From Verrucomicrobiales bacterium (lineage in GTDB: Bacteria; Verrucomicrobiota; Verrucomicrobiia; Verrucomicrobiales; DEV007): a DNA stretch of 8,762 nucleotides. Every line of letters starts with the position of its first letter. Positions within the stretch are counted from its first letter, which is position 1. The notes under the pieces were generated by a model that was given only the letters and a program-made list of their open reading frames with translations, was not told the origin of the DNA and searched no databases. The stretch is from contig JAKMGR010000193.1 of the NCBI GenBank assembly GCA_022424805.1, positions 1-8,762 on the forward strand. The letters run 5' to 3'. The position numbers and the translations under genes are program-made. This document shows positions 1 to 7,926 of the stretch, in pieces.

Positions 1-655
1 GACGGGAATGATGGAAGGTCTCGACGAATTTCACGAAGAGGCTTTCGGATTGCTTACTTCAAGCCAACTGGCGGAAGCGCTGAATCTGGAAAACGAAGAT
101 TCGAAAATTCGTGAGCGTTACGGAAAAGGTGACCCGAAGAATTTTGGTGATGGTGCACCGCGGAACCTGGAGCATTTTCTCCTCGCTCGACGTCTTGTCG
201 AAGCCGGCGCTCGCTGCGTGACTTTGAATTTTGGTCGCTGGGATTTTCACAGCAACAATTTCGCAGGAATGCGTTCGCATGCCCCGATGTTCGATCAGGG
301 ACTCAGTGCTCTGATCGAAGACCTCGACGATCGAGGCATGCTCGACGATACGCTCGTCGTGGCTTGGGGTGAATTTGGACGAACTCCGAAAATCAATGGA
401 AACGCAGGTCGTGACCACTGGCCTCGAGTCGGTGGGGCCCTTCTCGCTGGAGGAGGACTGCGAACCGGCCAAGTGATCGGAGCCACAGATCGTCTTGGCG
501 GAGAAATTGCTGACCGTCCCGTGCACTTTGGCGAGGTCTTTGCAACCCTCTATCACCAGCTTGGTATCAATGCGAACGAGGTGACGATTGAAGATCTGTC
601 AGGGCGTCCCCACTTCCTCGTCGACGGCTACAAGCCGATGCGGGAATTGGTGTAA
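1..655 (+). CDS. DUF1501 family protein, C-terminal part (5' truncated by window edge)
   Basis: The reading frame is open to the left edge, so the ATG at 8 is probably internal; only about 217 C-terminal residues are visible, whereas family members are usually 400-500 residues. Visible motifs match DUF1501, an exported family related to the alkaline phosphatase/sulfatase superfamily: an EAGAR-CVTL strand, WDFHSNN, a [18 protein letters not shown] helix, [20 protein letters not shown] and GQVIGATD. The His and Asp residues in WDFH and GRDHW are likely metal or phosphate/sulfate-type ligands by family analogy. Family members normally start with a Tat signal and often sit beside a PSCyt1/DUF1549/DUF1553 protein; both would lie outside this window. 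The gene converges on the minus-strand cluster and is probably a separate transcription unit. The biochemical role of DUF1501 is not established. Confidence in the family is high. Confidence 0.9.
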   Translation, partial: TGMMEGLDEFHEEAFGLLTSSQLAEALNLENEDSKIRERYGKGDPKNFGDGAPRNLEHFLLARRLVEAGARCVTLNFGRWDFHSNNFAGMRSHAPMFDQGLSALIEDLDDRGMLDDTLVVAWGEFGRTPKINGNAGRDHWPRVGGALLAGGGLRTGQVIGATDRLGGEIADRPVHFGEVFATLYHQLGINANEVTIEDLSGRPHFLVDGYKPMRELV

Positions 656-664
656 AGGGTTGTA

Positions 665-687
665 GCGGAAGATGCGAAATCTTCCGC
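665..687. terminator. Perfect 9-bp stem-loop between convergent genes (possible bidirectional terminator or dispersed repeat)
   Basis: GCGGAAGAT (665-673) pairs perfectly with ATCTTCCGC (679-687) around the loop GCGAA. It lies in the 72-base gap between two convergent stop codons, 10 bases after the DUF1501 stop, the expected place for a shared terminator. Neither strand has a U-tract directly after the stem (CCACCC on +, TACAACCC on -), so classic intrinsic termination is not well supported. It may instead be a REP-like intergenic hairpin. A second, weaker 5-bp inverted repeat, GGAAC/GTTCC (708-712 with 722-726), sits next to the minus-strand stop codon. Confidence 0.45.
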
Positions 688-727
688 CCACCCAAGATGA
701 AACGCCCGGAACTTTTACGAGGTTCCA

Positions 728-2050
728 CTACTGGGACCGCAGTCCTACCGTATTCTCCGTGACGACGCGATACTCGTAGGTTTTTCCACTTTCCGCCTTC
801 TCGTCGACAAACTCCATTTTCACGAGAGGTGCGGCAGGCGTGTCGCTATACTGGAGTCCCTGGAAAACGGGACGTCCGTGTGGGTTTTTCGTCTTCTCCG
901 GAACCGTCGCAATTTCTTCTCCGTTCCGGAAAACGATAAAGTGAGCGATGCCAGTTTCGAAATCGGCTCTGGCGTTCCAAGTCAGCTTGTTCCCCTCTAC
1001 CGAAAGACCAGTTGGGGACGGTGGTGGTGTTTTGTCAGGAATGGCGGTATCTTCGACATAGTGCATCCACTTGCTTGCGATCTCTGCATTCGGAAGCCAA
1101 ATGGCCGACTTTAGATCGCCTTCAAATTGGTCTGCGGGACTGGCTTTCTTTCCGAGGATGGGTGCCAGCCACGCGCCTTTGGTCGGCATCGTATTCAGTG
1201 CTCCGCCCGATTCCTCAGGCAGGCGAGCGCTCATGCAGGCATCGAGCCAGGGGATTGCCATGTAGCGTTGATTTCCGCAGGCATGGCCGGTGAGTGGATC
1301 GACCGCGATTCCAATCAGGCCGCCTTTTCCCCGGGCCTCCCGGAAGAATGTTTCGTTCGCGGGCCAGACCCCGGCGAAGCGACCTTCTTTCACTGTGACT
1401 CCCTCTTCGGTGCCAGGGTTGCACATCATGGGAACATCGATGGCGGCGTCGGAAATGGTGTACGTCTTGATCGAAGGACGGTCCGGATTTTTTTTCACGA
1501 GAGGCACACCTGAGCGATGCCAGACGGCGATGGTTTTCTCCGGATAAAGAAGCGTCATCCCGCCGACCCAATGCCCACCGCCGCTGTGCCCCCAGAGTGC
1601 CCAGGGAACTTCAGCGAGTTCGGGATGACCGCTTGCTTTGCCGAGATCGGCCAGACTTTTCTGAAAGGCCTTCGCGGATCCGTGTCTCGGATCACACCAC
1701 ATCTGGCAATCTGCATCCTGGGGTTGCTCGTAGGACGCCGCGAAGAGAGCGCAGTCGTGCTTTTCCGCGAGGGCCTGCCAGTGGAGATCCCAGGCCCCGG
1801 TCTGCCCCGATTTGCAGGAGCCCTCCCCGCAACCGTGTTGGTGAACGACGATCCCACGCAGCTTCTTCACTCCTTCCGGAATCCAGACGGTGTATTGCAC
1901 AGGGAAGATGAGGTCGCCGGTTTCTTTTGCTTCATAGCGGACGCGGTAGTAAGGCGGTTCAACTTCGGGCGGCTTGTCGTAGGGTGGATTCTGGGCAGGT
2001 GCCGTGGTGGCTACGGCAAGCGAAAGACTCAGAAAATGAAAATGCTTCAT
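728..2050 (-). CDS. Exported alpha/beta-hydrolase-like protein with C-terminal fibronectin-III-like domain
   Basis: The 440-residue product begins with a Sec-type signal peptide (hydrophobic stretch about residues 5-17; likely cleavage near APA-Q at 19/20). Residues 45-270 resemble an alpha/beta hydrolase: a [10 protein letters not shown] strand/oxyanion segment (66-75) and the nucleophile elbow GHSGGG with Ser156 at 154-159. A candidate catalytic His is His256 in [10 protein letters not shown], with Asp251 nearby; the acid is not certain. The domain is Cys-rich (Cys74, 79, 100, 115, 119, 210, 258, 272), which suggests disulfides outside the cytoplasm. Residues about 342-440 look like a fibronectin-III domain ([38 protein letters not shown]). 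It is the last gene of the minus-strand cluster, 43 bases after the sulfatase stop; no strong ribosome binding site is seen at the ATG. Likely role is hydrolysis of an ester of a carbohydrate or similar polymer (inference). A PHB-depolymerase/feruloyl-esterase-like annotation is also possible. Confidence 0.85.
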   Translation of the reverse strand: MKHFHFLSLSLAVATTAPAQNPPYDKPPEVEPPYYRVRYEAKETGDLIFPVQYTVWIPEGVKKLRGIVVHQHGCGEGSCKSGQTGAWDLHWQALAEKHDCALFAASYEQPQDADCQMWCDPRHGSAKAFQKSLADLGKASGHPELAEVPWALWGHSGGGHWVGGMTLLYPEKTIAVWHRSGVPLVKKNPDRPSIKTYTISDAAIDVPMMCNPGTEEGVTVKEGRFAGVWPANETFFREARGKGGLIGIAVDPLTGHACGNQRYMAIPWLDACMSARLPEESGGALNTMPTKGAWLAPILGKKASPADQFEGDLKSAIWLPNAEIASKWMHYVEDTAIPDKTPPPSPTGLSVEGNKLTWNARADFETGIAHFIVFRNGEEIATVPEKTKNPHGRPVFQGLQYSDTPAAPLVKMEFVDEKAESGKTYEYRVVTENTVGLRSQ

Positions 2051-2093
2051 GAGTGGATTTGGTTCCTAACGTATAATGTCGACGTCTGCCGGC

Positions 2094-3557
2094 TTATTGA
2101 TTCTTCGCCTTTTTCACTGCTGGCCAGATGTGGGAATCGGAGAGAAGTTCCCCGTAGAGTCGCTTCATCTTCTCGGGGAGCGGGCTGCCTTCGGTGGGGA
2201 GTGGATTTTCCTCGGCAAGGTCTTTGGAGAGATCATAAATTTCGAAGTCTCCCAGCGTAGCCGATTGTATCGCTTCCAGGTTTGCTTTGTCCAATTGATT
2301 GGTCTGTTTCATGCCCTGAAGCGTGGCGCGGACTTTCATATTCTCATCCCGCATTGCGACGGTGGGAACGTGTTCCGATCCGTTGTAGCTGTTGAAGTAG
2401 ACCCATAGCAGAGGCTCCTCGCGCGGGAGGGGACCACCATTGATAGCGGGAAGGAAATTCGTGCCGTCGAGAGTGAGATCATCCGGGATCTCTGCATCAG
2501 CCAACCCGGCGAAGGTTGGAAGAAAATCGAGCGAACTGACCGACGTGTCACTTTTCTGGCCGGGCTTGATTTGAGCGGGCCATCGCATGATCCCGGCGAC
2601 GCGGAAACCAGCCTCGTGGGTGTGCAGCTTCATGCCCCGAAGTGGTCCGGATACCCCGTAGCTGCGCTTGGCACTCTTGTATCGATTGAGCGTTTCCGGT
2701 CCGTTGTCGGAGGTAAAGATGATCAGGGTATCTTCCTTGTAACCGAGCTTGTCGATATGATCGATCAGCATGCCGGTGGCGGCGTCGAGATTCTCCACGT
2801 TGGCAAAATACTGGGCCTCATCGTGATTGCTGGCGGGACCGTCTTCGTAGCGCTTTACCATCTCGGGCGGTGATGCGACAGGCTCGTGAGGTTCGTGATA
2901 GGCGACGTAGAGAAAAAATGGTTGTTCAGGACTTCTCGCCTGATGAGAGGTGAGCCAGTTCATCGCTTCTTCGGCAACAATGGTGCAACTGAAGCCTTCC
3001 AGTTTCTTGCCCACCGGAGTTCCGTTGCGAACAAAATTGACCGGATTCTCATGAGAAGGTGAGGCATTGTTCTGCGTCGCGAACCAATGATCAAATCCGT
3101 TGTCATGCGGTTGGGCCTGCTTGTCGGAGTTGAACATCGCGTTGCAGTGCCATTTGCCGGAAAGGCAGGTCGCGTAGCCGGCGTCTTTGAGCATTTGCGC
3201 AATCGTGAACTCTTCTTTGCGTAGGTGAACGAGCTGACGGGAATTCGCGACAGGCTTATCGGCGCTGGCTTCTGGTATCCAGTCGTAGATACCAGCTCGA
3301 TTCGGGCTGCGCCCGGTCAAGAGGCCGACGCGCGAGGGTGAGCAGACCGGCGCTGCAGAATAAAAACTGCTGAACTGGATTCCCTCCGCCGCCATCTGCA
3401 TGAGGCGTGGTGTTTTGATGTGAGGATGTCCATAATTTTGAATGTCACCCCATCCGAGATCATCGCAGAGAACGACGACAATGTTAGGGCGATCATCTGC
3501 GTGAGAAGATAGAGTGAACGCAAGCAGAAGAAAAAATATAATGGGAAGCCTTTTCAT
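2094..3557 (-). CDS. Exported type I (formylglycine) sulfatase
   Basis: This 487-residue product is full length for the S1 sulfatase family and hydrolyses sulfate esters, probably on a polysaccharide or other organic sulfate. A Sec signal peptide covers residues 1-20 (MKRLP then a Leu/Phe core, SSHA-DD cleavage). The active site is complete: metal ligands Asp32-Asp33 (LCDDLGWGD), the CSPSR signature with Cys72 to be converted to formylglycine and Arg76, GLLTGR (78-83), Lys135 and His137 (SGKWH), His224 (PHEP), Asp284-Asn285 (TSDNGPE), and Lys310 (RGMK). The C-terminal RVAGIMRWP and DFLPTFAGL motifs are typical. Cys72 needs a formylglycine-generating enzyme or anSME, neither of which is encoded here. 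It lies 31 bases after the nitrilase-family gene and 43 bases before the hydrolase gene. The Shine-Dalgarno is weak (GCGGA adjacent to ATG), but the signal peptide supports this start. Substrate is unknown. Confidence 0.96.
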   Translation of the reverse strand: MKRLPIIFFLLLAFTLSSHADDRPNIVVVLCDDLGWGDIQNYGHPHIKTPRLMQMAAEGIQFSSFYSAAPVCSPSRVGLLTGRSPNRAGIYDWIPEASADKPVANSRQLVHLRKEEFTIAQMLKDAGYATCLSGKWHCNAMFNSDKQAQPHDNGFDHWFATQNNASPSHENPVNFVRNGTPVGKKLEGFSCTIVAEEAMNWLTSHQARSPEQPFFLYVAYHEPHEPVASPPEMVKRYEDGPASNHDEAQYFANVENLDAATGMLIDHIDKLGYKEDTLIIFTSDNGPETLNRYKSAKRSYGVSGPLRGMKLHTHEAGFRVAGIMRWPAQIKPGQKSDTSVSSLDFLPTFAGLADAEIPDDLTLDGTNFLPAINGGPLPREEPLLWVYFNSYNGSEHVPTVAMRDENMKVRATLQGMKQTNQLDKANLEAIQSATLGDFEIYDLSKDLAEENPLPTEGSPLPEKMKRLYGELLSDSHIWPAVKKAKNQ

Positions 3558-3588
3558 TCCGCTTGATTCTAACCTGTCGTTCTCTCAA

Positions 3589-4335
3589 TCAAGAAAAATC
3601 TACGGTCAAAACCGCTTCTTCATCAAACGGCCCAGTGAGCACTTCTTCGCCCGTTGCATTCACAATAATCGATTTTCCAATGCAGCGATGCCCAGCCCAC
3701 GGGCCAGAACTGATGGGTCCGATATTGCTGCAACCCGCAATCCAGCAACTGTGTTCTTTGGCCATGGGAATGTAGTTTTTCCTCCAGATCTCACCGTATG
3801 TGGTTGTGTCAGGATTGAAGTCGGGAGGAACGGCCCAGGCGCAGGGTGAGAGGATGATATCTGCTCCCTGTGTCGCAATTTTTCGGCTGATCCACTGTTC
3901 GTCAGCAAAGGCGTCGGCACAGATGTGCAGGCCGATTCGGCCAAATGGCGTGTCGATGGGGGGCTGCACCTCGCTGCCGCAGCGATAAATCGAATGGGCG
4001 ATTTCCAATTCGTTGATCTTTCGGTGAGTGAGGAGTATTTCTCCATCGGGATCGATAAGGGCTGCGGCATTATAGAGATCGTCGCCGCGACGCTCGATGA
4101 GTCCGGCGCAGACGTAGGCTCGGTGTTGGTTCGCCGCTTCCTGCAAGGGTGCTGCGCTCAAGCCTTCGGGCTTGTCGCGAGCAGATTCGTCCATCCAACC
4201 GTAGTCGAGGGCTTCCGGGAGGAGGATGACGTCGGCCTCGATTTCGGCGGCTTCAGCGATTCGGTGGCAGGCAGTTTCGAGATTGCGCTGTGGGTCTCCC
4301 GGCTCCACATGCATCTGGATGAGGGAGAGCTTCAT
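3589..4335 (-). CDS. Carbon-nitrogen hydrolase (nitrilase superfamily)
   Basis: This 248-residue protein is close to the usual single-domain size of the superfamily. The Glu-Lys-Cys triad is intact: Glu41 in LLPEALDYGW, Lys106 in LTHRKINELE and Cys139 in GLHICADAF. A further family pattern, ADIILSPCAWAVP (158-170), is present. The enzyme would hydrolyse or transfer an amide or carbamoyl-type C-N bond; the exact substrate (omega-amide, carbamoyl compound, amidated sugar) cannot be told from sequence. No signal peptide or membrane segment is seen, so it should be cytosolic, unlike its four cluster neighbours. It starts 20 bases after the DUF1552 stop, with a GGGGAAAG stretch (4350-4343) about 7-10 bases before the ATG as a plausible ribosome binding site. 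It is followed by the sulfatase after 31 bases. Assignment to the superfamily is firm, function is open. Confidence 0.93.
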   Translation of the reverse strand: MKLSLIQMHVEPGDPQRNLETACHRIAEAAEIEADVILLPEALDYGWMDESARDKPEGLSAAPLQEAANQHRAYVCAGLIERRGDDLYNAAALIDPDGEILLTHRKINELEIAHSIYRCGSEVQPPIDTPFGRIGLHICADAFADEQWISRKIATQGADIILSPCAWAVPPDFNPDTTTYGEIWRKNYIPMAKEHSCWIAGCSNIGPISSGPWAGHRCIGKSIIVNATGEEVLTGPFDEEAVLTVDFS

Positions 4336-4355
4336 CGCAACGCTTTCCCCGACTC

Positions 4356-5957
4356 CTACCCGTTCCGGGTATTCGGCTTGCTCTTTCCGAACACGGATTT
4401 CAGCTCGCTGATTTTTGTGAGGACGGGTTGCCCGTTTTTCTCGGTCACGGTTCCAGCCAGTTGGATGGGGGTTCCGACGTGGTAGGGGAAATTAAAATCG
4501 TGAAAGTCGCGAAATTCGATTTCGATCCGGACAGGGTCTTCTCCGGCGACGTCCATGTAAAACACCTTGGCCTCGTCGAGATTGTCGGACATGCGGAGGC
4601 GTCCCTGCACGGTCATCTTTTTGCCTTCGACTTTGGTCCAACTCTGGAATGGGCGTTCCCGGTATTCTTCGATCGCTCCTCCGTCCAACCCGGGGAGTGG
4701 ATCGGTCGCGCCGCCGTATTCCTGCATGTCGACTCCAAATCGCTGTATCAGGGCAAGGTGGAGTCGGCTGAGGTCCTGATTTTTCGAATAGCGCAGGTAG
4801 CGTCCGGTCTTGAGGTGACCGCCGCCTTTACCGGCGAGAATGACAGGGATTCGCTGTGCGGTGTGGTTGTCGGAGTGCCCCATTCCGGATCCGAAGAGAA
4901 CGATGGAGTGATCGAGCAGACTTCCGTTGTGGTCCTTGTAGGATTTGAGTCGTGTCAGGAGATAGTCGAACTTCTCCATGTGCCAGAGACTGATCTTGAG
5001 CAGGCCATCGATGTTGTGGCGACTGAAGTTGCGGAAGAAATGCGAGAGGTAGTGATGCTGTTCCTTCACGCCGAGAAAATCGAACACCATGCGCGAGTTG
5101 CTGTTTCCGAGCATGTAGGAGATGCAACGCGTCTGGTCTGTCCACATCGCGAGAGCAATGAGATCGAGCATGGTCTCGACCTGCTCGTTCAGGTTTGCTG
5201 CGGGAGCGGGGCGCTTGAGTTTCGAGAAGTCGGTCGAGGCATTTGCGGCTGAGCCCATCGTTTCGAGTCGCTTCTCGGTCTCGCGAAGAACTGTGAAATA
5301 TTCATCGAGAGTCTCGTTGTCTTCTCGGCCCGTTTTTCGCTGGAGAGTCTTGGCGTCGTCCGAAACACGGTCGAGCAGACTGGTCATTTTTTTCCGCTGC
5401 CCGGGATCACTCATCGGATTCCGGAAGAGACGATCAAAGATCAATTGCGGATCGCTCTCCCGGGGGATTGGGTCGCCTTTTTGATCGTAGGAAATGTAGC
5501 TGCACCCGATCTGATTGGTGAAGAGACCTTCGGTGGTGAGCTCGAGAGAACGCGTCGGCGTTTCGCCCCCGATCTTGTCGGCGATAAACTGATCGACGGT
5601 GGCCGTCTTCGTGTTGTCACAGCGACCTGCGAGGAAACGTCGAGCGGAGTTCGCGTGGGAGGAAAAGCCGAAGTCTCCCATGTTGTCGAGAATGATGAGA
5701 TCATCCTGATGCTTCGCAAAAGGAGCCATCAGCGGCGACATCCGGAAATCGAATTCGGAACCGCCGTTGATGTTCCACGAGGGAGGATGCACGCCGTTCG
5801 GTTTGAACAAGGTCATGAAACGCAGCGGAGCTTCGACCTCTCCGGCGATATTTTTCGCCACCGCGTTTTCCATTACATTGAGAAACGGAAGAGGGACAAG
5901 TGCCCCAACGGCTCCCCTGAGAAAATGACGGCGGTCGATATTCCAGTTAGTTGTCAT
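4356..5957 (-). CDS. DUF1552 (HXXSHH) family protein with Tat signal and an extra C-terminal domain
   Basis: The 533-residue product starts with a twin-arginine signal (DRRHFLRG, Arg9-Arg10, then a GALVPLPFL hydrophobic run), so it is probably exported folded. Residues about 40-428 match DUF1552: RFMTLFKPNGVHPPSW, LDNMG, SARRFLAG, TVDQFIADKIG, QLIFDRLF, DEYFTVLRETEKRL, LIALAMWTDQTR, LLDHSIVLFGSGMGHSDNH and GGGHLKTGRYL. The family's HXXSHH signature reads HYLSHF at 302-307, so the last His is Phe. Residues about 440-522 form an additional segment of alternating strands (KMTVQGRLRM, KVFYMDV, VRIEIEF, GTPIQLAGTV, PVLTKI) that looks like a small beta domain, possibly OB-like; it is beyond the usual core. 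The gene overlaps the cytochrome gene by ATGA, so the two are probably translationally coupled and work together, as these families commonly do. The biochemical role of the family is not established. Confidence 0.92.
   Translation of the reverse strand: MTTNWNIDRRHFLRGAVGALVPLPFLNVMENAVAKNIAGEVEAPLRFMTLFKPNGVHPPSWNINGGSEFDFRMSPLMAPFAKHQDDLIILDNMGDFGFSSHANSARRFLAGRCDNTKTATVDQFIADKIGGETPTRSLELTTEGLFTNQIGCSYISYDQKGDPIPRESDPQLIFDRLFRNPMSDPGQRKKMTSLLDRVSDDAKTLQRKTGREDNETLDEYFTVLRETEKRLETMGSAANASTDFSKLKRPAPAANLNEQVETMLDLIALAMWTDQTRCISYMLGNSNSRMVFDFLGVKEQHHYLSHFFRNFSRHNIDGLLKISLWHMEKFDYLLTRLKSYKDHNGSLLDHSIVLFGSGMGHSDNHTAQRIPVILAGKGGGHLKTGRYLRYSKNQDLSRLHLALIQRFGVDMQEYGGATDPLPGLDGGAIEEYRERPFQSWTKVEGKKMTVQGRLRMSDNLDEAKVFYMDVAGEDPVRIEIEFRDFHDFNFPYHVGTPIQLAGTVTEKNGQPVLTKISELKSVFGKSKPNTRNG
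5954..5957 (-). promoter_or_regulatory. ATGA start/stop overlap (translational coupling)
   Basis: On the minus strand the DUF1552 start ATG shares bases with the TGA stop of the cytochrome/DUF1592 gene. The only purine-rich element upstream, AGGA, abuts the ATG with no spacer, too close for normal initiation. Ribosomes ending the upstream gene therefore probably restart here, keeping the two exported proteins near equal amounts. Confidence 0.7.
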
Positions 5958-7852
5958 TCCTGAATCAATTTCGGATTAATACATTCGGTGAAGGGAACGC
6001 TTTGGGCAATACCGCAGATGAGGTCTCTCCAGGTGCCGTTTTCTTCCAGAATCTGCGTGGTGAGAGCATCAACCGTTGGACGATCGCTACGGGTGAGCTT
6101 TCGGCAAAGCGCGTAGGCCATCATTTGTTCCACTGCATTGCGAACGATCTTTTCCCGCTGAGTGGTGAGGAGCAATTGCTGCAATTCCTGGAAACTGGTG
6201 AACGATTCGCCTCCGGGTAACTGACCGCTCGTGTCGATCTTCTCGGGAGTTTTTGGCTGCTTCTTTGACTGGGACTGATTCTTGCCAATGACGCCGCCGT
6301 ATTTGTCGTATCCCTCCAGCGCAAACCCGAGTGGATCGATTTTGTCGTGGCAGAGGGCGCATGTTTTGTCGGCCCGGTGAGCTTCAAAGCGTTCCCGGAA
6401 GGTGAGATCCTGCCCTTTCGCCGCGGCCTCGATCGGGGGAATGTCCGCTGGCGGTTCACCAAGGTGCTCGCCGAGAATTTGGCGTAGCATCCACGTGCCG
6501 CGAAGGATGGGTCCCTCGTTCATTCCGAGAACTCCTGGCATTGTGAGAATCCCCGCTCCGCGCTCTGACCGGGATTCTTCCAGGACAACTTTCTGAAGGG
6601 GTATCACCATTCGCTCGATTCCTTTCGGCTTCACAAACTTCTCCAGCTTTTTCCGGTCCGACCCATAGAAGTTGGCGGTGAGAGAATTGAAGTAGGTGAC
6701 TTCGGAATCGATCAACTCGACGACGGGTCGATCATTCGTGAAAATATAGTGAAGAAAATCGATTGGCTGAGTCCGCAGGGCATGGAGGTAGGGCGGGTCA
6801 TTTCGCTCGTGATGGATCTGATCGAGAAGTAGCCACTGGTAGCCAAAGCTCTCGGCCAAGGTCCGCGATTTTTCAGAGGCAAGCATTCGGTCGATTTGTG
6901 CTTCGATGGTTTTGGGGTGATGCAATTTCCCCTCTCTCGCGAGAGAGAAGAGTTCTTCATCCGGCATGTCCTCCCAGAGAAAATACGAAAGGCGTTCCGC
7001 GAGCTCGAAGTCGTCCACTTGTTGCTGTTCCGCGGAAGGATCCGTCTCCATGAGGAAGCCCCGATAAAGAAATGCGGGAGACATCAGCAAAGCATTGAAT
7101 TCTTCCTCCAAAGATCCGACGAGAGCCTCTCCGGATTTACCCTCAAGGTTTTCGAGAATGTAGGTGATCTGTTTTTCGGTGACATCGCGACGCAGGGCTC
7201 GTGGGACGAAATCTCGAACCAGCTTTTCTGCTTCGGGCAGGCTTGCAACTTTCGTCATGGAAAAGAATCGATTCAGAGCCCGGTCCGAGAGATAGGAGTA
7301 TTGATCCCAGAGGTTTGTTGAAAGACGCGCAACGCGGGTGTCATTGATAAAACCACTCGCTCCTGGGGGATCGGTCGGCAGCAATTTCAGGACGAGCGAT
7401 CTCTCTGTGACGGTCTGCTCTGCCTCGATGATGTCCACTTCGAGATCGAACCCAAAGAGGCTGCGCATGGTATTGCGATACTCGGGACCCGAGAGGCGTC
7501 TCGGTTGAAACACTCCGGGCTTCGATACGATCTCGCCGAAAAACTCGTTGTCGATCCAGCTCAGGAATGCGCTGGCGGACTTTTCATCAGGTTGCGGTTC
7601 GTCCTCCGGAGGCATCTCGCCGTCTTTGATCACGAGCGATACTGCTTCCCACAGATCCGGGTTCGCCTCCGCATCGTTCATCGAATGGATGATCGAAAAA
7701 TCAACGTCGCCCTTCGTTTTCTCCCCTCCGTGGCAGGCGAGGCAATGTTTCTCCAAAAACGGACGCACTTCCGATTCGAAATCGGATCCGTTGGTTGCAA
7801 AGCTCAGGGTGACGAGCGATAGGAAAATCGTGATGGATAAAAGGCGGACCAT
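5954..7852 (-). CDS. Exported c-type cytochrome with PSCyt1 and DUF1587/1595/1592/1588/1585 domains
   Basis: The 632-residue product has a Sec signal peptide (residues 1-20). Domains in order, by motif: PSCyt1 cytochrome (about 26-100) with the haem site CLACH (Cys37, Cys40, His41) and a likely axial Met80 in GEMPP; DUF1587 (118-195, RLSGPEYRNTMRSLFG); DUF1595 (205-270, FVPRALRRDVT, LLMSPAFLYR); DUF1592 (280-400, ELAERLSYFLWEDMPDEEL); DUF1588 (425-525, RGAGILTMPGVL, LRQILG) with a second CxxCH at 498-502 (CALCHDKIDPLGFALE); and DUF1585 (548-625, FTSFQELQQLL). It is a compact member; many relatives are longer through inserted carbohydrate-binding or PA14-like domains. The start is supported by a GAGG Shine-Dalgarno six bases upstream. 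As first gene of the cluster and partner of DUF1552 it probably does an electron-transfer step in the periplasm, but its reaction is unknown. Confidence 0.93.
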   Translation of the reverse strand: MVRLLSITIFLSLVTLSFATNGSDFESEVRPFLEKHCLACHGGEKTKGDVDFSIIHSMNDAEANPDLWEAVSLVIKDGEMPPEDEPQPDEKSASAFLSWIDNEFFGEIVSKPGVFQPRRLSGPEYRNTMRSLFGFDLEVDIIEAEQTVTERSLVLKLLPTDPPGASGFINDTRVARLSTNLWDQYSYLSDRALNRFFSMTKVASLPEAEKLVRDFVPRALRRDVTEKQITYILENLEGKSGEALVGSLEEEFNALLMSPAFLYRGFLMETDPSAEQQQVDDFELAERLSYFLWEDMPDEELFSLAREGKLHHPKTIEAQIDRMLASEKSRTLAESFGYQWLLLDQIHHERNDPPYLHALRTQPIDFLHYIFTNDRPVVELIDSEVTYFNSLTANFYGSDRKKLEKFVKPKGIERMVIPLQKVVLEESRSERGAGILTMPGVLGMNEGPILRGTWMLRQILGEHLGEPPADIPPIEAAAKGQDLTFRERFEAHRADKTCALCHDKIDPLGFALEGYDKYGGVIGKNQSQSKKQPKTPEKIDTSGQLPGGESFTSFQELQQLLLTTQREKIVRNAVEQMMAYALCRKLTRSDRPTVDALTTQILEENGTWRDLICGIAQSVPFTECINPKLIQE

Positions 7853-7858
7853 AGGAAA

Positions 7859-7862
7859 CCTC
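7859..7862 (-). promoter_or_regulatory. Shine-Dalgarno of the cytochrome/DUF1592 gene
   Basis: The minus strand reads GAGG, a 6-base spacer and ATG at 7852. This is the best ribosome binding site in the cluster and fits its position at the first gene. Confidence 0.65.
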
Positions 7863-7926
7863 GCAGACTATGCTCCGTCGTGGGGCTGTGCGACAAGTAG
7901 CGGATTTGCGATGGGGCAGTGCGAAA

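Noticed and set aside
708..726. 5-bp inverted repeat GGAAC/GTTCC next to the hydrolase stop
   Set aside because: The stem is short, the loop is 9 bases and no U-tract follows, so it is not called as a separate terminator.
1517..2260. 247-codon open frame on the + strand
   Set aside because: It runs antisense across the hydrolase 5' end and sulfatase 3' end, both supported by signal peptide or motif evidence; no domain or ribosome binding site supports it.
4428..5252. 274-codon open frame on the + strand
   Set aside because: It lies antisense to the well-supported DUF1552 gene, has no recognisable motif and is a low-complexity mirror of that gene's codon pattern.
7770..7786. 7-bp inverted repeat (TCCGATT/AATCGGA, 3-base loop) early in the cytochrome gene
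   Set aside because: It falls inside codons for the SDFESE segment just after the signal peptide and is best explained as coding coincidence; the tiny loop and lack of other signals give no regulatory support.
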